From NCBI GenBank assembly GCA_018894105.1, contig CM032128.1, positions 29,969,299 to 30,033,298 of the forward strand: a stretch of DNA of 64,000 nt, in the 5' to 3' direction. Made by a program: the position numbers and the translations under genes. The notes under the pieces were generated by a model. It was given only the letters and a program-made list of their open reading frames with translations. It made no database searches and had not been told where the DNA came from. The DNA is from Jacaranda mimosifolia. Lineage: Eukaryota > Streptophyta > Magnoliopsida > Lamiales > Bignoniaceae. Positions 33,393 through 44,940 of this stretch are shown piece after piece. Within the stretch, counting starts at the first letter, position 1; each line of letters starts with the position of its first letter.

Positions 33393-33960
33393 AATAACCT
33401 GAAAAAAGGTTAAAACCATTTAAAATCATATACAAATCAAGCCCAAGGTGTCGAGCCCATGGGTCGACAGGTCGATAACGTAGACAAATGGGTCGATAGG
33501 TCGACAACCTGGGAAAGGTTAACACCATTTCAAATCATATAAAAATCAAGCCCAAGGTGTTGAGCCCACAGGTCGACAGGTCTACAACGTAGACAAATGG
33601 GTCGATAGGTCGACAACCTGGGAAAGGTTAACACCATTTCAAATTATATACAAATCAAGCCCAATGTGTTGAGCCCACAGGTCGACAACCTAGGAAAGGT
33701 TAACACCATTTCAAATGATATACAAATCAAGCCCAAGGTGTTGAGCCCACGGGTTAATAGGTCGACAACGTAGACAAATGGGTCGACAGGTCGACAACCT
33801 GAAAAAGGTTAAAGCCATTTAAAATCATATACAAGTCAAGCCCAAGGCGCACGACCAACAGGTCGAGAGATTGATAACCTGGACCAATAGGTCGACAACA
33901 TGAAAAAGGTCAGCACTATTTCACAATAATAAGAGCTCGTGACAGGTCAGTAGGTTGGCG
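33393..33960 (+). repeat. 109-bp tandem repeats in the 3' part of the LTR element
   Basis: The shared anchor CAAGCCCAA recurs at 33438, 33547, 33656, 33728 and 33836, that is at spacings 109, 109, 72 and 108. Each unit holds GGTCGACA motifs, AAAGGTTAACACCATTT and TGTTGAGCCCAC. One unit lost 37 bp. Satellite-like repeats in this position are a known habit of Tat elements. Confidence 0.92.
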
Positions 33961-34652
33961 AGTCCGCAACTTGGTGGAGGTTGAGGGTCGTATATATGCA
34001 ATATAAAAGAGCTAACGACGTACAAACAAATAACAACGACCGCATGCAAAAATCATAAGGAAAATCAAAAGAACCATATGTATAAAATATATACTGGTAG
34101 AGACCTCAAAATACAAGCTCTCAAAACTAAAAACAACTTACATTGAATCTCGCTAAAGGTCAGCATTGGGTCGCTACATAAGCAATACATATACCAAAAG
34201 CAAATAGATAGACCACTCGACCAGTTTACAATTAATTAGACAAAATTTGAGCACCATGTCTAGTGACAGGTCGAGCCCCACGCAAAGAGCTATATATAAA
34301 CAGTCATCGTCCTGAAAAGGGTCGAGAGGTGATCAACAAATTTGTCATTACTTGACCAAGTCGAGCGATTAATTAAACAAGTATAGTTACAAATCATGAG
34401 TAAAAATAAGACATACTAAGTAATGTGAAATTGCATTAATGTTATATGGTGATAATGAGGTCTGAGAAAGACCTTCTAAAGAAGTTAAGATACTGAAAGA
34501 ACAAAAGTGAAATGCATTCATTAAGAATGGTTTGGGAGAGACCAATAGATACAGGCCCCTGAGGTCGTGACCCATTTTCGACTATCCAAAACCAGGTCGC
34601 AATACGTAAAAGCAGCAAAAAAACAGACAAAAACATAAGGATGATCAATAAT

Positions 34653-35681
34653 CTAAGATGTCCCCGAGGGTCCTGACCCTAAGTTGGCACTAGATGTACC
34701 ACCTCCCAGGTTAGACAATTCCTGGAATATGTACCCAAACTCCTCCTTGGATAGGTCAGGAAGGGGAATATCTGGATAATCCCCAAGGTTTTTTGCTTGC
34801 TGGGGTCGATAAGGTCTACGTCGAAGTCCTCTTTCAACCCACCTAGCTTTTCAAGTTGGAACTGACACTTATAAAAGTCATCTAGACCTTCTGTACTTGC
34901 TTTCTGTGCAACTGCCAATGTAAAACCTGGACTGCACAAAGCCTCAAATTCTGGTGTGACGAGCAGCGTGAAGCTTAACCTTGAAGGTCGAAGACCTCTG
35001 ATAATCATCAAAACCTTTCTTTCGACCTATCTCGCATTACCTCTCTTTTTCCACTTCTAACTGGGAGGAAAAATAGGCCATTGACTTCTTGGAGGTCATT
35101 GGGTATGACTTAAGTCAAGCAATCTCTGCTTCCATGTTCTTGATTTTATCCTCCTTTGCCTTGAGAGCTAGATCATAAAGATCAAGCTAGAATTCTTAAA
35201 ATGGGGGATACCTGCATTAAGTTGTGTACGAGATGCTCTTCTATGAAACAGAAAGGGGTGGACATCAACACAGCCTGATTTATCTCACGCACACAGCCAC
35301 TATATAGGATGGAGTTGGGAACCAATTGGGTTGGACAAACACCCAGGGTCCTAATAATATTAGCAACGGGTTCAACTATAAGTGACCTTAACCCAACTTC
35401 TAATACTAGAATGTGAAAAGCTAAACAATTGGGTGGAGGTTGATACATCTTTAGCCTAGCCTCTAGCATTATGATCTTATAGCTGTCGGGTATAAAAAAA
35501 TCTACTACGTAAAGATGCAAAGACCTTGGGACCGATCTTACTAGGGGACTTCTTGGAGGTCGCTAGGATCTTTAGGGTCAACAAAAAATTGGGGCACAGA
35601 AGATGTAGAGGTCGAAGAGCCCGACAGAGAGCTTCAACCGATATTACTAGACGAAGACAACGACGAAGATCTACTAGCCAT
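34653..35681 (-). pseudogene. Broken antisense ORF of the LTR element
   Basis: Antisense to the element, a protein-like reading can be followed through several frames. It has a Ser-rich start (MASRSSSLSSSSN) at 35681, then FFIPDSYKI, then PPPNCLAFHILVLEVGLRS and TQLVPNSILY. It ends FGYIFQELSNLGGGTSSANL and a stop at 34653. The middle recalls the plant domain annotated as putative gypsy-type transposon protein (typically PP.G....YE..LEAGLRFP). In-frame stops near 35637 and 35552 and several frameshifts show it is dead. Confidence 0.65.
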
Positions 35682-36000
35682 GATAACACAAATATTACAA
35701 CCAACAAATAAAGAATGAAAAATCGCACAATCAATAAGAAAAGGAAAATATTATCTCGGCACCTACTTGCAAAAAGCTACAGGTCGCTGAGTCAAAAAGC
35801 AACAAGTCGCTGAGTCGAGTACCTTGACGTAAGGTTCTATAAGGAGAAATAAAAAAAATGAAGGAAAGGGACAGAAAGAGCCTATTTATAAAGGTTAAGT
35901 TTCTTGAAAGATGCGATAAATCTAATGGATCAAAAGAAAAGATTGTTCGAGATCAATGGTTCATATCAACTTTCCCATTTATGAGTTTCACTCATAACTA

Positions 36001-36015
36001 AGAAAGTTGGGGGGA
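36001..36015 (+). other. Polypurine tract of the LTR element
   Basis: AGAAAGTTGGGGGGA lies just before the 3' LTR, the usual place for the plus-strand primer. Confidence 0.6.
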
Positions 36016-36019
36016 TTTA

Positions 36020-36437
36020 TGATAAGGAAAGAATTTCTAAAAGACTTATATGCCCTCATACTTATCTAAAATCACAAATATGCCCAAGGATCCGCGTCTT
36101 TTCCAAACGGGTTGACCCGACCACCCGACCGTACCCAGGGGATGGGGTGATCTCGACCCTCCATACCATAACACGTGTACGGAGAAGATGGTGTACGCGA
36201 CAGGCAAACAGTACTCAATTTGCCCCCTGATCTACTATAAATACCCCTTCATTTATCATAAAAGGGCCAACTAATCACATCTGATACCCACCTATATATC
36301 AAGTGTCCCTACCTTCCGACCTCTAGACCCATACTTGTTTCTATCAGCGAGTCCAATAAATGCTCACTCGAGCCCCTGTCTCTGGTTGACCTCTCGACCA
36401 TTGATAAATATACTGTTTGTCATTTCTTGCGACATCA
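36020..36437 (+). repeat. 3' LTR (418 bp)
   Basis: Same ends as the 5' LTR (TGATAAGG to GACATCA), followed by the AATAG target duplication. It is about 96% identical to the 5' LTR by eye. Confidence 0.95.
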
Positions 36438-36442
36438 AATAG

Positions 36443-38313
36443 TGGTATTAATGGAAACAAGTATAAATTGCATCGTTGGAAGCACATTGATGAGTAAATA
36501 TGGTATCACGAATTAGTTCTTATAATTATATATGAATTGACTATATAGTCCCCAGAGAGTTCTCATCAGACCATGCCTATGAGGTAAAGATGACCACTGA
36601 TTAAAGGAAATGGAACGGCCAAAGGAATCCCCCAACAATCAGCTAGCATATGCCTTAAGACCCACAATTATATATGCCACGCACCCAATATTTAACTGAC
36701 TTTTTTTATTTATTTATGCATAACATACATTTAAATTTTGAACACTAAAATTATTTTGTATATATAAATAATGAAGACGATGTTATTGAACTAATTAACC
36801 ACTTGAAAACTCAACTTTAACATTCTATTATCTTATTTTCATATACGTTGATTTGAGTATCAGTAAATTTTGGATAGAATCTGAAGATTCTAATTTATTT
36901 TTAATTTTAGATACTTGATTGTATTGCACCAAATGATTTCATGCTACAGTCCGATCCTAATCACAAGCTAATTTCCCATGCGAAAAGTTTACTTGAATTG
37001 AAAAGGTTCGGCTATGTTTGGTTGCAAATTGTTAATTCATTTTCCAACTTTCAAAATATAAACAAACCAATCATAGACATTTCCTAAATCCCAGTCTCAT
37101 AACACACCCAAAAAGACCCAAAATAACATTCCAATTCATTTTCTACTCATTCCCCGATGTCTAGCCCTCTTATTTTTTGTCTCCTCCTACCCAATCTATA
37201 TATATACATGCATAAATAATTTTAAAATATCAATTTCACTGTACCAACTAAACAAAAAAGTTATTGATGTTACATCTTATCTCATCCCAAAATACAGCTA
37301 AACAAACAATTTTCTCCAAAAACATTCTCTAACCATCACCCAAAATACAAATAAGCAATCATCACATTCCCTAACCCCACTTCCTAAAAATTATTTTGCC
37401 ATAATATTTTAATAAAATGCTCCAATTCACAATGAAACATAGCCCTAGTACCTTGGAGCCGTGAAAAGATGGTGGTCAGGTGCTGTGTACCATTCTTCTC
37501 ATTTCCCTTTTTTTTTTTTTCAAAAAGAAAAAAAATATGAACAAGTATCTGTTATAGATATTCATATCGATGACGTCAATAACTTTGTCTGCTCTTAGAG
37601 ATATGCTAAGATGAACCACTTATAGTGAAAAAGACGTAACAAAATTATGCAGACGGCCAGGGCTTTTGTTTGTATGTGGCGAAGCAAAGTGACCACTTCT
37701 CCTAATTATAATAAGACGAATGCATTGTGGAGAAAAACTTAGTTGTGGAAGGAATGCTGACGGGAGTATTTATTGTGATATGGGAATTTTGTTGGTTTTC
37801 TTACCTTCCTTTGGTTATGTTTTTATTTTTATTATTTTTAAAGTTTAAAAAGATAATCAGAAAAAATGATTCGAAAATAAGAAAGTTGTAAGTTGAGAGA
37901 TCAAGTGAATCCTCAAATTAGATTAACGCTATAGAAGATCAGTTGACTTTGAAAGTTATGATGTTTATTTCATTGAAGATTATAATGTTAGGTTAATAAA
38001 TATTGTATAAAATCAAATCAGATCAGTTTAAGAGAATGTCAAATTAAATATCAATTTCGATTTCAAATTTTTAAATCCCATAAATTACTGTTTTGTGGGG
38101 AAGAACTGAAAAATTCAACTAGAGATCGCGTGTAACGAAATTTGCCAGCAACAACTTTTAATTAAGTAATATCAGATAAGATGAAAATTGTAAATAAAAG
38201 TATTAAGAAATTACTATACCTTTTGGCCAAAGTGGATCATAGTGATTTATTCATTCACATACAAAGGACCCTTCAAAATCCCATCATTCCCACAAAGTAA
38301 ATTACAACATCAG
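36443..38313. other. Intergenic DNA before the defensin-like array
   Basis: Holds one MITE (37010-37444) and AT-rich DNA. From about 37905 it begins to resemble the 3' flanks of the next two defensin-like genes (for example AATATTGTATAAAATCAAAT near 38003 and AATATTGTATAAAACCAAAT near 42570). No other gene is recognised. Confidence 0.5.
37010..37444. mobile_element. Harbinger/Tourist-like MITE, relative of 10153-10588
   Basis: Inverted ends GGCTATGTTTGGTTGCAAAT and, read inward from the right, GGCTATGTTTCATTGTGAAT. The interior follows the 10153 copy closely (AATAATTTTAAAATATTCAT vs ATCAAT; AAAAAAGTTATTGATGT). A clear target duplication is not visible. Confidence 0.7.
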
Positions 38314-38663
38314 TTATACATCTAGGACACAACAACATTGATCCTGCGGAATGAAATCATCACAGCAAGTCCCAGAATCATATCCAAGATTTTCGCAAGC
38401 TGTGTCGCAGGTTGAGTCGTCTATGCACGGCGCTATTGGCACAATTTGCAACTTCATTCTTCCTATAAATTTAAATCAATGAATTGTAATTATAAGCAAA
38501 TAAAAAGAAAAGAAAAAGAAAAAAGATAAAAAAAAAAATTATTGCAATAAAATTTGAAGACAAATTGAATACCTGAAGTTGTTTCAATTAAAACGAGATT
38601 TAAAAGCAATGACACATAAACAAGCGAGAATATCAACATAGATTTTGAAAGATTAGAAGCCAT
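38314..38663 (-). CDS. Defensin-like secreted peptide, eight-cysteine type, copy 1
   Basis: Two exons (38663-38573 and 38462-38314) with a 110-bp phase-1 GT-AG intron, 79 residues. Exon 1 is a signal peptide (MASNLSKSMLIFSLVYVSLL). The mature part has spacing C-x5-C-x3-C-x9-C-C-x8-C-C-C. C-x3-C plus terminal C-x-C fit a CSαβ (defensin) fold, and GTC-x9-C fits the gamma-core pattern. The conserved block CCDDFIP.(D/N)QCCC is shared by all three copies of this type. TATA lies about 48 bp upstream, within a TA microsatellite. Plant DEFL peptides are secreted and serve in antimicrobial defence or signalling, often in pollen or reproductive tissue; which applies here cannot be told. It could instead be another cysteine-rich peptide family. 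The intact frame in three diverged copies supports a real gene. Confidence 0.82.
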
Positions 38664-38710
38664 TTTTGAGAGTTAGTAAATTTTGCTGTCTAATAGTAAT
38701 GGAATCACCA

Positions 38711-38733
38711 TTATATATATATATATATATATA
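38711..38733 (-). promoter_or_regulatory. TATA box of DEFL copy 1 expanded into a TA microsatellite
   Basis: At the position of the TATA box in copies 2 and 3, between the conserved CACCATT and CAATAAAGTAGATTAAGAT flanks, copy 1 has an uninterrupted TA run of about 22 bp. Confidence 0.7.
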
Positions 38734-39867
38734 GGCGCAATAAAGTAGATTAAGATATTTAAATAAGATGAATAAGTTATTGATCCTTGTGATTACTGTA
38801 ATCGTAATCAAATTTTAAATTCTTAGAATTTAGATTTTTTATTATTATTTAAAATAATTTTATTCATTAATTAACATTATTTGCAAAATATTTTAATGTA
38901 TTATTTATATAAGTTCAATTAACATGAATCTTGTTTCATGCACGAGTAGTAATCACATGATATAATTCTTTCTTTAAGTATAGAAGAGTAAAATATAAGT
39001 ACATGTTATTATTTAATACTTTTTGACTAGTGAAAAATAAATTGTGTTTGAGTGAGCTTTATAAGCTCTTCAACATATTTTATATGTAAAATATTTGAGA
39101 ATCATGAGACATATATATCATAAATTGTTTGGTGAAAATTCTTTTAAAAGAAATTTTTAAGCTCCCAAAATATTATGTTAGAATTTTATAAAAAAATTTA
39201 AAGAAAATGAAAAAAAGGAGTACTTATTGAATTCTTTTTTAAATATTCTTGAATTTTTTTTTAATTTTAACCATATTAATAACAAAAATGACATTAATAG
39301 CTTTATTTAAACACTTCAAAAGTTTATTTTTAATTAAATATTTTGTAAATTTTAAAAGCATCTTATAAGATGCAAAAGTATATAACTTTTGAATATATTT
39401 AGTCAAACAACATCTAAAAAGTTAGCTAGCAATATAACTTATGCAAATGATCAAATCCATTTGAAGAAAAGTAGTTACGGTGGGGAGAAGAAGAAAACAT
39501 TCTTCTCCAGAAGAACAAATGAAATTCATTATAAATTAAATCACAAGTAAAATAAATTTATTCATTTTACAATTTTAACTATTGAAGTATCATATTAAAT
39601 CAAATCGATTCACATATTGTATCTAATCCAAAAATATATATAATATTAAGCCCTCAAATTAATAAGTGTCTGTTCCAATTTCAATTTTTCAGCTTCCATA
39701 AATTATTAATCCTTTTGAGGCAAAAAAAATAAAATTAAAAAGGGTATTTAATTCACTAATCAAACATATGAAATCTTTGGATATCGTACTAATAATATAT
39801 TTACTCATATTAAAAGGACCCTTCAAAATTCCATCATAATTATTACTCCCACAAGTTTATTACAACA

Positions 39868-40222
39868 TCAATCAGTGCCAATGAGGCAGCAACATTGGTT
39901 CCGCGGAATAAAGTCATCACAGCATGTCCCAATAAGATATCCAAGGTCATCACAATCTTTAGTGCAGGTAAGTTTGTCCTTACATTTCCCAATTGCCACA
40001 ACTCGCAACTTCATTCTCCCTGCAAATTTAAATTAGTGTGTGACAAATTGTTGTCATTTGTAATTATATATGTCTTTAAAAAGAAAAAGAAATTGCAATT
40101 TTTGTCGTGATGGGTTTGAAGATAAATTGAGTACCTGAGGTTGTTTCGGTTAAAACTAAGTTTGAGAAGAACGTTATATAAAGAAACGAGATTAACAGAG
40201 ATTTTGAGATATTAGAAGCCAT
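39868..40222 (-). CDS. Defensin-like secreted peptide, eight-cysteine type, copy 2
   Basis: Exons 40222-40135 and 40019-39868, 115-bp phase-1 intron, 79 residues. Signal peptide MASNISKSLLISFLYITFF; mature peptide begins after TTSG with RMKLRVVAIGKC. Cysteine spacing is the same as in copy 1 (C-x5-C-x3-C-x9-CC-x8-CCC), with conserved GTCCDDFIP and NQCCC, but the first loops are basic (KDKLT, TKD) where copy 1 is acidic (IDDST, DTA). TATAAA lies at 40277-40282, 55 bp upstream of the ATG. It sits in the same orientation 1.5 kb from copy 1, with similar promoter and 3' flank, so it is a tandem duplicate. Confidence 0.83.
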
Positions 40223-41410
40223 TTTCGGGTGTTAGAAAATTTGTGGTGCTAATATGATCAGTGATGGAGTCACCATTTTATAAATACAATAAAGTAGATT
40301 AAGATAATTAAATCAAATGAAAAAGTTATTAGCCCTACGTGATTACTGTAATCATAATCAATTTTAAATTTTAAGAATTAGATTCTTTTATTTATTCAAT
40401 ATTTTTTCTAGTTATCTAACATTAATTATGTATTTATCTATTTTTCAGATCACCATAGTATATTGACTAATCAAATTTAAATCTTTTAATACATTCTTTA
40501 AATATGTTAATTAACCAACTATTATATATTGGTTCGACTGACGTGAATCTCGTGCTATGGATGAATAGGGATCACAAATAATTTTTTGAAAAATATAAAA
40601 GAGTAAAATATAGATATATAGGTCATTTTCTAATGCTTTCTTCTGTCTAGTGATAAATTTAAATTGAAATGTTATTAGTCGAATTTAAATGGTATATACT
40701 TACAAATAATTTTTTACCAAGAAATTTTTTTGCATGTCAGCATATAATTTGATTAAGTTGTTCTTGGCTGACTTATTGCTTGATTAAGAGGGTGTTTAGG
40801 TGAGCTTATATAAGTTTATCAAAATATTTTATAAAATATAAAAAAGTATTTGGTAATTTTTTTTTAAAAAAAAAACTTATAAACTTTAAAAATAAAATGT
40901 TATGATCTTATAAACTTTTTTTTAAAAAGTAAGGAGTTACTAACTTATTTTTAATTTATTAATATGCTCATTTAATTTTAACCATGTTAATTACAAAATT
41001 GTCATTACCAACATGCATCTTGTAAGTTCTAATATCTTATTTTATCCAAACATTCTAACAATTTATTTTAAAAATAAAATCTAACTTCGTTCAAACTCCA
41101 GAAATATTATATAAAATGTAGGATATCTTATAAAATGTTTTAGTGTGTTATAAGATATTACCTTGTACTTTAAAAAAAATAAATAGATGATGTTACAATT
41201 TGTTTGATCAACTTGAAAGAACTTGGTAGTATTAAATCTCTCCACTAATGATCAAGTGAAATATGAATTCAAAGTCACATCTTTTTAGTTAAAAAGGCAG
41301 AAAACAAGAATAAAATCCAAATATAGGGGAAAAAAATGTACAAATGAAAGTTAGGAAAACATAAAGGCTCCAAAGAAACAGAGGCTGCTAATTAACTTGA
41401 TTCATTTGAA

Positions 41411-41441
<31 letters not shown>

Positions 41442-42832
41442 CAAACTATATAATTTTAATAATCTTAATTGAAATATCGAAACCTAATGGAAATTTTCAA
41501 TAGAATGCTCAGGGCAAGAAGCAATGTATTGGAGTTTCATTTGAGGAGTTGGGTCCTCAAGCCTTCATGAGCATTGACATTTCATATTAGCATAAAATTA
41601 AAATAAATAAAAGCAATCGAGAAAAATATGATTACCCAAATCACTGAGTTTTAAAAATGTAATAATATTAACTCATCCACAGTTACAAATTTTAAAAGCA
41701 AATGTGAATGTATAATTTTTAACCCTAATTTTATCAAAATGGACAATGAACAAATTAAGATGGAAGAAATTTTATTGCATAAACTTTGTAAAAAAGGCAA
41801 ATCACTATAAAATTATAGAGATAAATAATTAAAGGCTATTAATACAAAAAAGTTGTGTTGCAAATTGCAATCCTATCTATACTTGTCATCGTACGTATTA
41901 ATTATGATAATCGAGTCAAGAAGAAAAATTAAACACAAATACCCTTAAGCCTTAAAAAAAAAAAAAAAAAAGCTAAGACCAAGTATGAAAGAGAGAAACC
42001 AACATTGGTTCAATCCCTTTGGATTATATATGTTCAAATGGACTTCTATTTATGTTTTTAGTAATGCAATCTAATTTTTTGAGTATTTTTGAAGTCTTGT
42101 AAGTTGATTATAGTTAATATCATTTGAAATGCAATATTTAAATTATTGTATAGCACTATTTTTTTTGGATTATTTGATTTATTCATATTATTTGAGTTTA
42201 TAAAAATTATATCCATTCGAAAAAAAAATAGTTAGAGAGAAGAAGAATGATATCATGTTTGTGGGACTAATATAATAATGGGCGAAGGCTTTAAGTGAAT
42301 TACAAGTCTCTAACCTCTTTAAAAAAACTTTGATTTAAAGTACTAGCTCTTGTGTAGATCAAAAATCAATTTCTTTGTTGCAAAGCTCGCGTCAAATATA
42401 TTATTAAAATTTGATATTCCAAAATTACAATGGTAAATTAATTTCCACATTAAGTTAACGTTATAAATATTACATTGATTTTGAAAATGCGTAGTTTGAG
42501 GATATGGATGGCATTTAAATTGATATGTTAGTATTTAATTCAAAATTATGACTTTGACCCCTCAACCTAATATTGTATAAAACCAAATTGGTTTAGGGGA
42601 AGATCAATTAATTGCTTATTCCAGTTTTAAGTTTTGAAATTCCACTGACTATTGTTCTTAATTGAGAAAAATAAAAAATATATAATCAATTAAAAATTTG
42701 TCTCAAATTTCACCAAATCAAACATATGAAAACTTTGGCCAAATGAATCAAAATAGTAATTTATTCATTCACATTACAAGTACCCTTCAAAATCAATCAT
42801 AATTATTATTCCACAAATTTAATTACAACATA
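40223..42832. other. Promoter side of DEFL copy 2 and spacer to copy 3
   Basis: The first about 500 bp resemble the promoter regions of copies 1 and 3. A TTATAAG-family MITE starts at 40788 and ends near 41170. The paralogous spacer at 43735 lacks it (GATTAAGATGATGG) and so shows the empty site. A TA tract lies near 41419-41442. From about 42540 the DNA resembles the 3' flank of copy 1. No other gene is seen. Confidence 0.55.
40277..40282 (-). promoter_or_regulatory. TATA box of DEFL copy 2
   Basis: TATAAA on the minus strand, 55 bp before the ATG, in sequence conserved with copies 1 and 3. Confidence 0.65.
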
Positions 42833-43189
42833 TCACTTGCCTACGAAACAACAACATTGGTTAGTCGGAATAAAATCATCACAACAAACCCCATAAGCAT
42901 ATCTAAGGTTATAACAATCTCTATCGCAGATATTGTTGTTCTTGCACTCTCCTACTGCCACCTCTTGCAACTTCATTCCCCCTATAAAATTAAATTAATA
43001 TGTATGGAAAAAATTATCATTTCTAATATAAGCCAATTAAAAAGAAATATTTAAAAAAAATAAAAATAAAATTGCAACTTTTATCAAGATAAATTGAGTA
43101 CCTGAAGTTGTTTCGATTAAAACGAGACTTAAGAAGAAAGTTATAAATAGAAGTGAGATTAACAGAGACTTTGAGAGATTAAAAGCCAT
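42833..43189 (-). CDS. Defensin-like secreted peptide, eight-cysteine type, copy 3
   Basis: Exons 43189-43102 and 42981-42833, 120-bp phase-1 intron, 78 residues. Signal peptide MAFNLSKSLLISLLFITFFL. The mature peptide has the same eight-cysteine spacing, with loops KNNNI, DRD and YNLRYAYGV and the conserved CCDDFIP and NQCCC. TATATAA lies at 43239-43245, 50 bp before the ATG. Most substitutions between the copies fall in the loops while cysteines and signal peptide are kept, which suggests selection on a folded secreted peptide. Target and expression are unknown. Confidence 0.83.
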
Positions 43190-43238
43190 TTTCGAGAGTT
43201 AAGAAATTTGTTGTGTCTTATTGGTGATGGAGTCACCA

Positions 43239-43245
43239 TTATATA
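43239..43245 (-). promoter_or_regulatory. TATA box of DEFL copy 3
   Basis: TATATAA on the minus strand, 50 bp before the ATG and at the same aligned place as in copies 1 and 2. Confidence 0.6.
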
Positions 43246-44740
43246 GGTTCAATAAAGTAGATTAAGATAAATAAAATGGATAAGTTATTAACACTATATG
43301 ATTTATGTAATCATTATCAAATTCTAGATTCTTAAAATTTAGAATATATAATTATTCAAAAAAAAATATTATTTGTTTAACATCAGTTGTGTATTTAGCT
43401 TTTTTTTTAAATAATCATAATATATTACCTTATCAAACTTAAAACTTTTTACTATATTATAGAAATAGGTTAACTAACCATTATATAGATGTGATTGACA
43501 TTAATACAATCTCATGCTATGTCCGAAAAGGGATTTCACAAAAAGTTTTCTTTTTAGTATAAAAGTATAAATATAGGTCATTTTCTAATACTTCGTATTT
43601 AGTGAGAAATAAAAATTAAAATATTATTTGTCGGACTAAACATGGTAGCAATTATACAAATAAATTATTACCAATGAATTTTTTACACGTCAGCATATAA
43701 TTGGATTAATATGTTGGCTTATCTATTGTTTGATTAAGATGATGGCTGGCCCCTACCGTTGGACTAAGAATTACTTATACACACACACACACACACAAAT
43801 TCTAGAACTTTGTTAGATTTTAGCTTTAAATTTTATATTTTACGTAGGAAACTAATATCATTAGATGAAATCAAACTATCACTCAAAGAAATGAGTACAT
43901 GTTATTAAACTTTTATATTTCTAATTAAGGGTGGGTTTTCTCCATTAGGGTGATTCAGCCAAGGCTGAATCTATATATGTGCATCAATTGCTCATTGCTT
44001 GTTATTTTCTTCAGGGAACTTTCTAGCTAGTATTTCAAATAAAATTATGGCCATAATTAATTGAAATTGCAACATGATTGTGGCTACGAATCGAAAAAAA
44101 ATTCTAATTTTTTGTTTTAGAGAATATTACAAATAATGTTGTTTACCCTTTCAATAAGTCAATATTATCCTATTATTAAATCAAGTAAATTGAAGTACAA
44201 TATAATCAGATGCACATAAAGTGCACAACACATTCATTTTGGGTCGAACACAAGACCTCTCACACAATAGGAGAGACTGATATCATTGGACTACAAGCCA
44301 CTGGACAAAAAAATTCCCATTGAATCAACCCATTTTATGTCAAAAAGATCAAGAAAAAGAACACAAAGCGGCCAACTCAAACAGTCTTTATTCTATAAAA
44401 ATTTTAACAGACGGGTTGATTGATTAAAACTGCTAATTTGAATAAATAATGGAAATATGAAAAATGATACCATACATAATAAGCAAAACGAGTCTTTGTA
44501 AAGCAGCGTGACATGTGGATGACAATTATGTGGAAAAAAGAAAAAGTTTAATTATAAAAAAAATAGAAAGAAAATGATCAATATATAAATGGAAATTTTC
44601 CATCAATGAATAAATTCTGTTGCATCTACTCCTTTGCCAAATACTAAAACCTAGGTCGATCCAAACATAATAATCTCTATTATTAAAATATTATTATTTC
44701 TTGTAAAATAAATTTATGAAATAATAACTATTTATGAACC
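43246..44740. other. Spacer between the two DEFL subclasses
   Basis: Promoter-like DNA shared with copies 1 and 2 (to about 43740), a CA microsatellite (43778-43797) and one reversed SINE (44190-44308). No gene is recognised. Confidence 0.5.
44190..44308 (-). mobile_element. Short tRNA-derived SINE, reverse orientation
   Basis: Read on the minus strand: TGGCTTGTAGTCCAATGATA (box A region), then GAGAGGTCTTGTGTTCGACC (box B region), then an AT-rich tail. The same wording recurs at 48461 (plus), 61976 (minus) and, more diverged, 45472 (plus), which defines a small family. Confidence 0.65.
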
Positions 44741-44876
44741 TTAGCATAGGCAGGCACAGGTTCTTAATACTTGGATGAAGGTGGCAGCAACCGCCAACAT
44801 CAAATGCCATTTTCACGCAATTTGGCTGACCATCACACGGACCTATAGATGTCACTCGTGCGTTTTATCCACCCAT
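44741..44876 (-). pseudogene. Defensin-like mature exon, decayed, no signal exon
   Basis: After an acceptor-like TTCAG, a cysteine-rich stretch can be read with frame changes: a PCDGQPNC block, a GGCC block, and in another frame a C-x-C-x-C end followed by TAA at 44741-44743. No matching signal-peptide exon lies upstream, where a TA microsatellite (44917-44941) is found instead. It is a relic of a third DEFL type or a diverged copy. Confidence 0.5.
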
Positions 44877-44908
44877 CTGAACCAAGACAAAACATAAATT
44901 TATTTTAT

Positions 44909-44940
<32 letters not shown>

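Larger units (their letters stand above)
30944..36437 (+). mobile_element. Non-autonomous Ty3/gypsy LTR retrotransposon, Tat-like layout
   Basis: A complete 5494-bp element with direct LTRs (30944-31362 and 36020-36437) that start TG and end CA. The perfect 5-bp target duplication AATAG flanks it (30939-30943 and 36438-36442). A primer-binding-like site follows the 5' LTR and a G-rich polypurine tract precedes the 3' LTR. The interior carries a decayed gag, then duplicated and 109-bp tandem repeats, then a broken antisense ORF. I find no protease, reverse transcriptase or integrase motifs, and the interior (4.66 kb) is too short for a full pol plus the other parts. Extra antisense ORFs and tandem repeats near the 3' end are known of the Tat lineage, so I place it there by inference. 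Confidence 0.9.
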
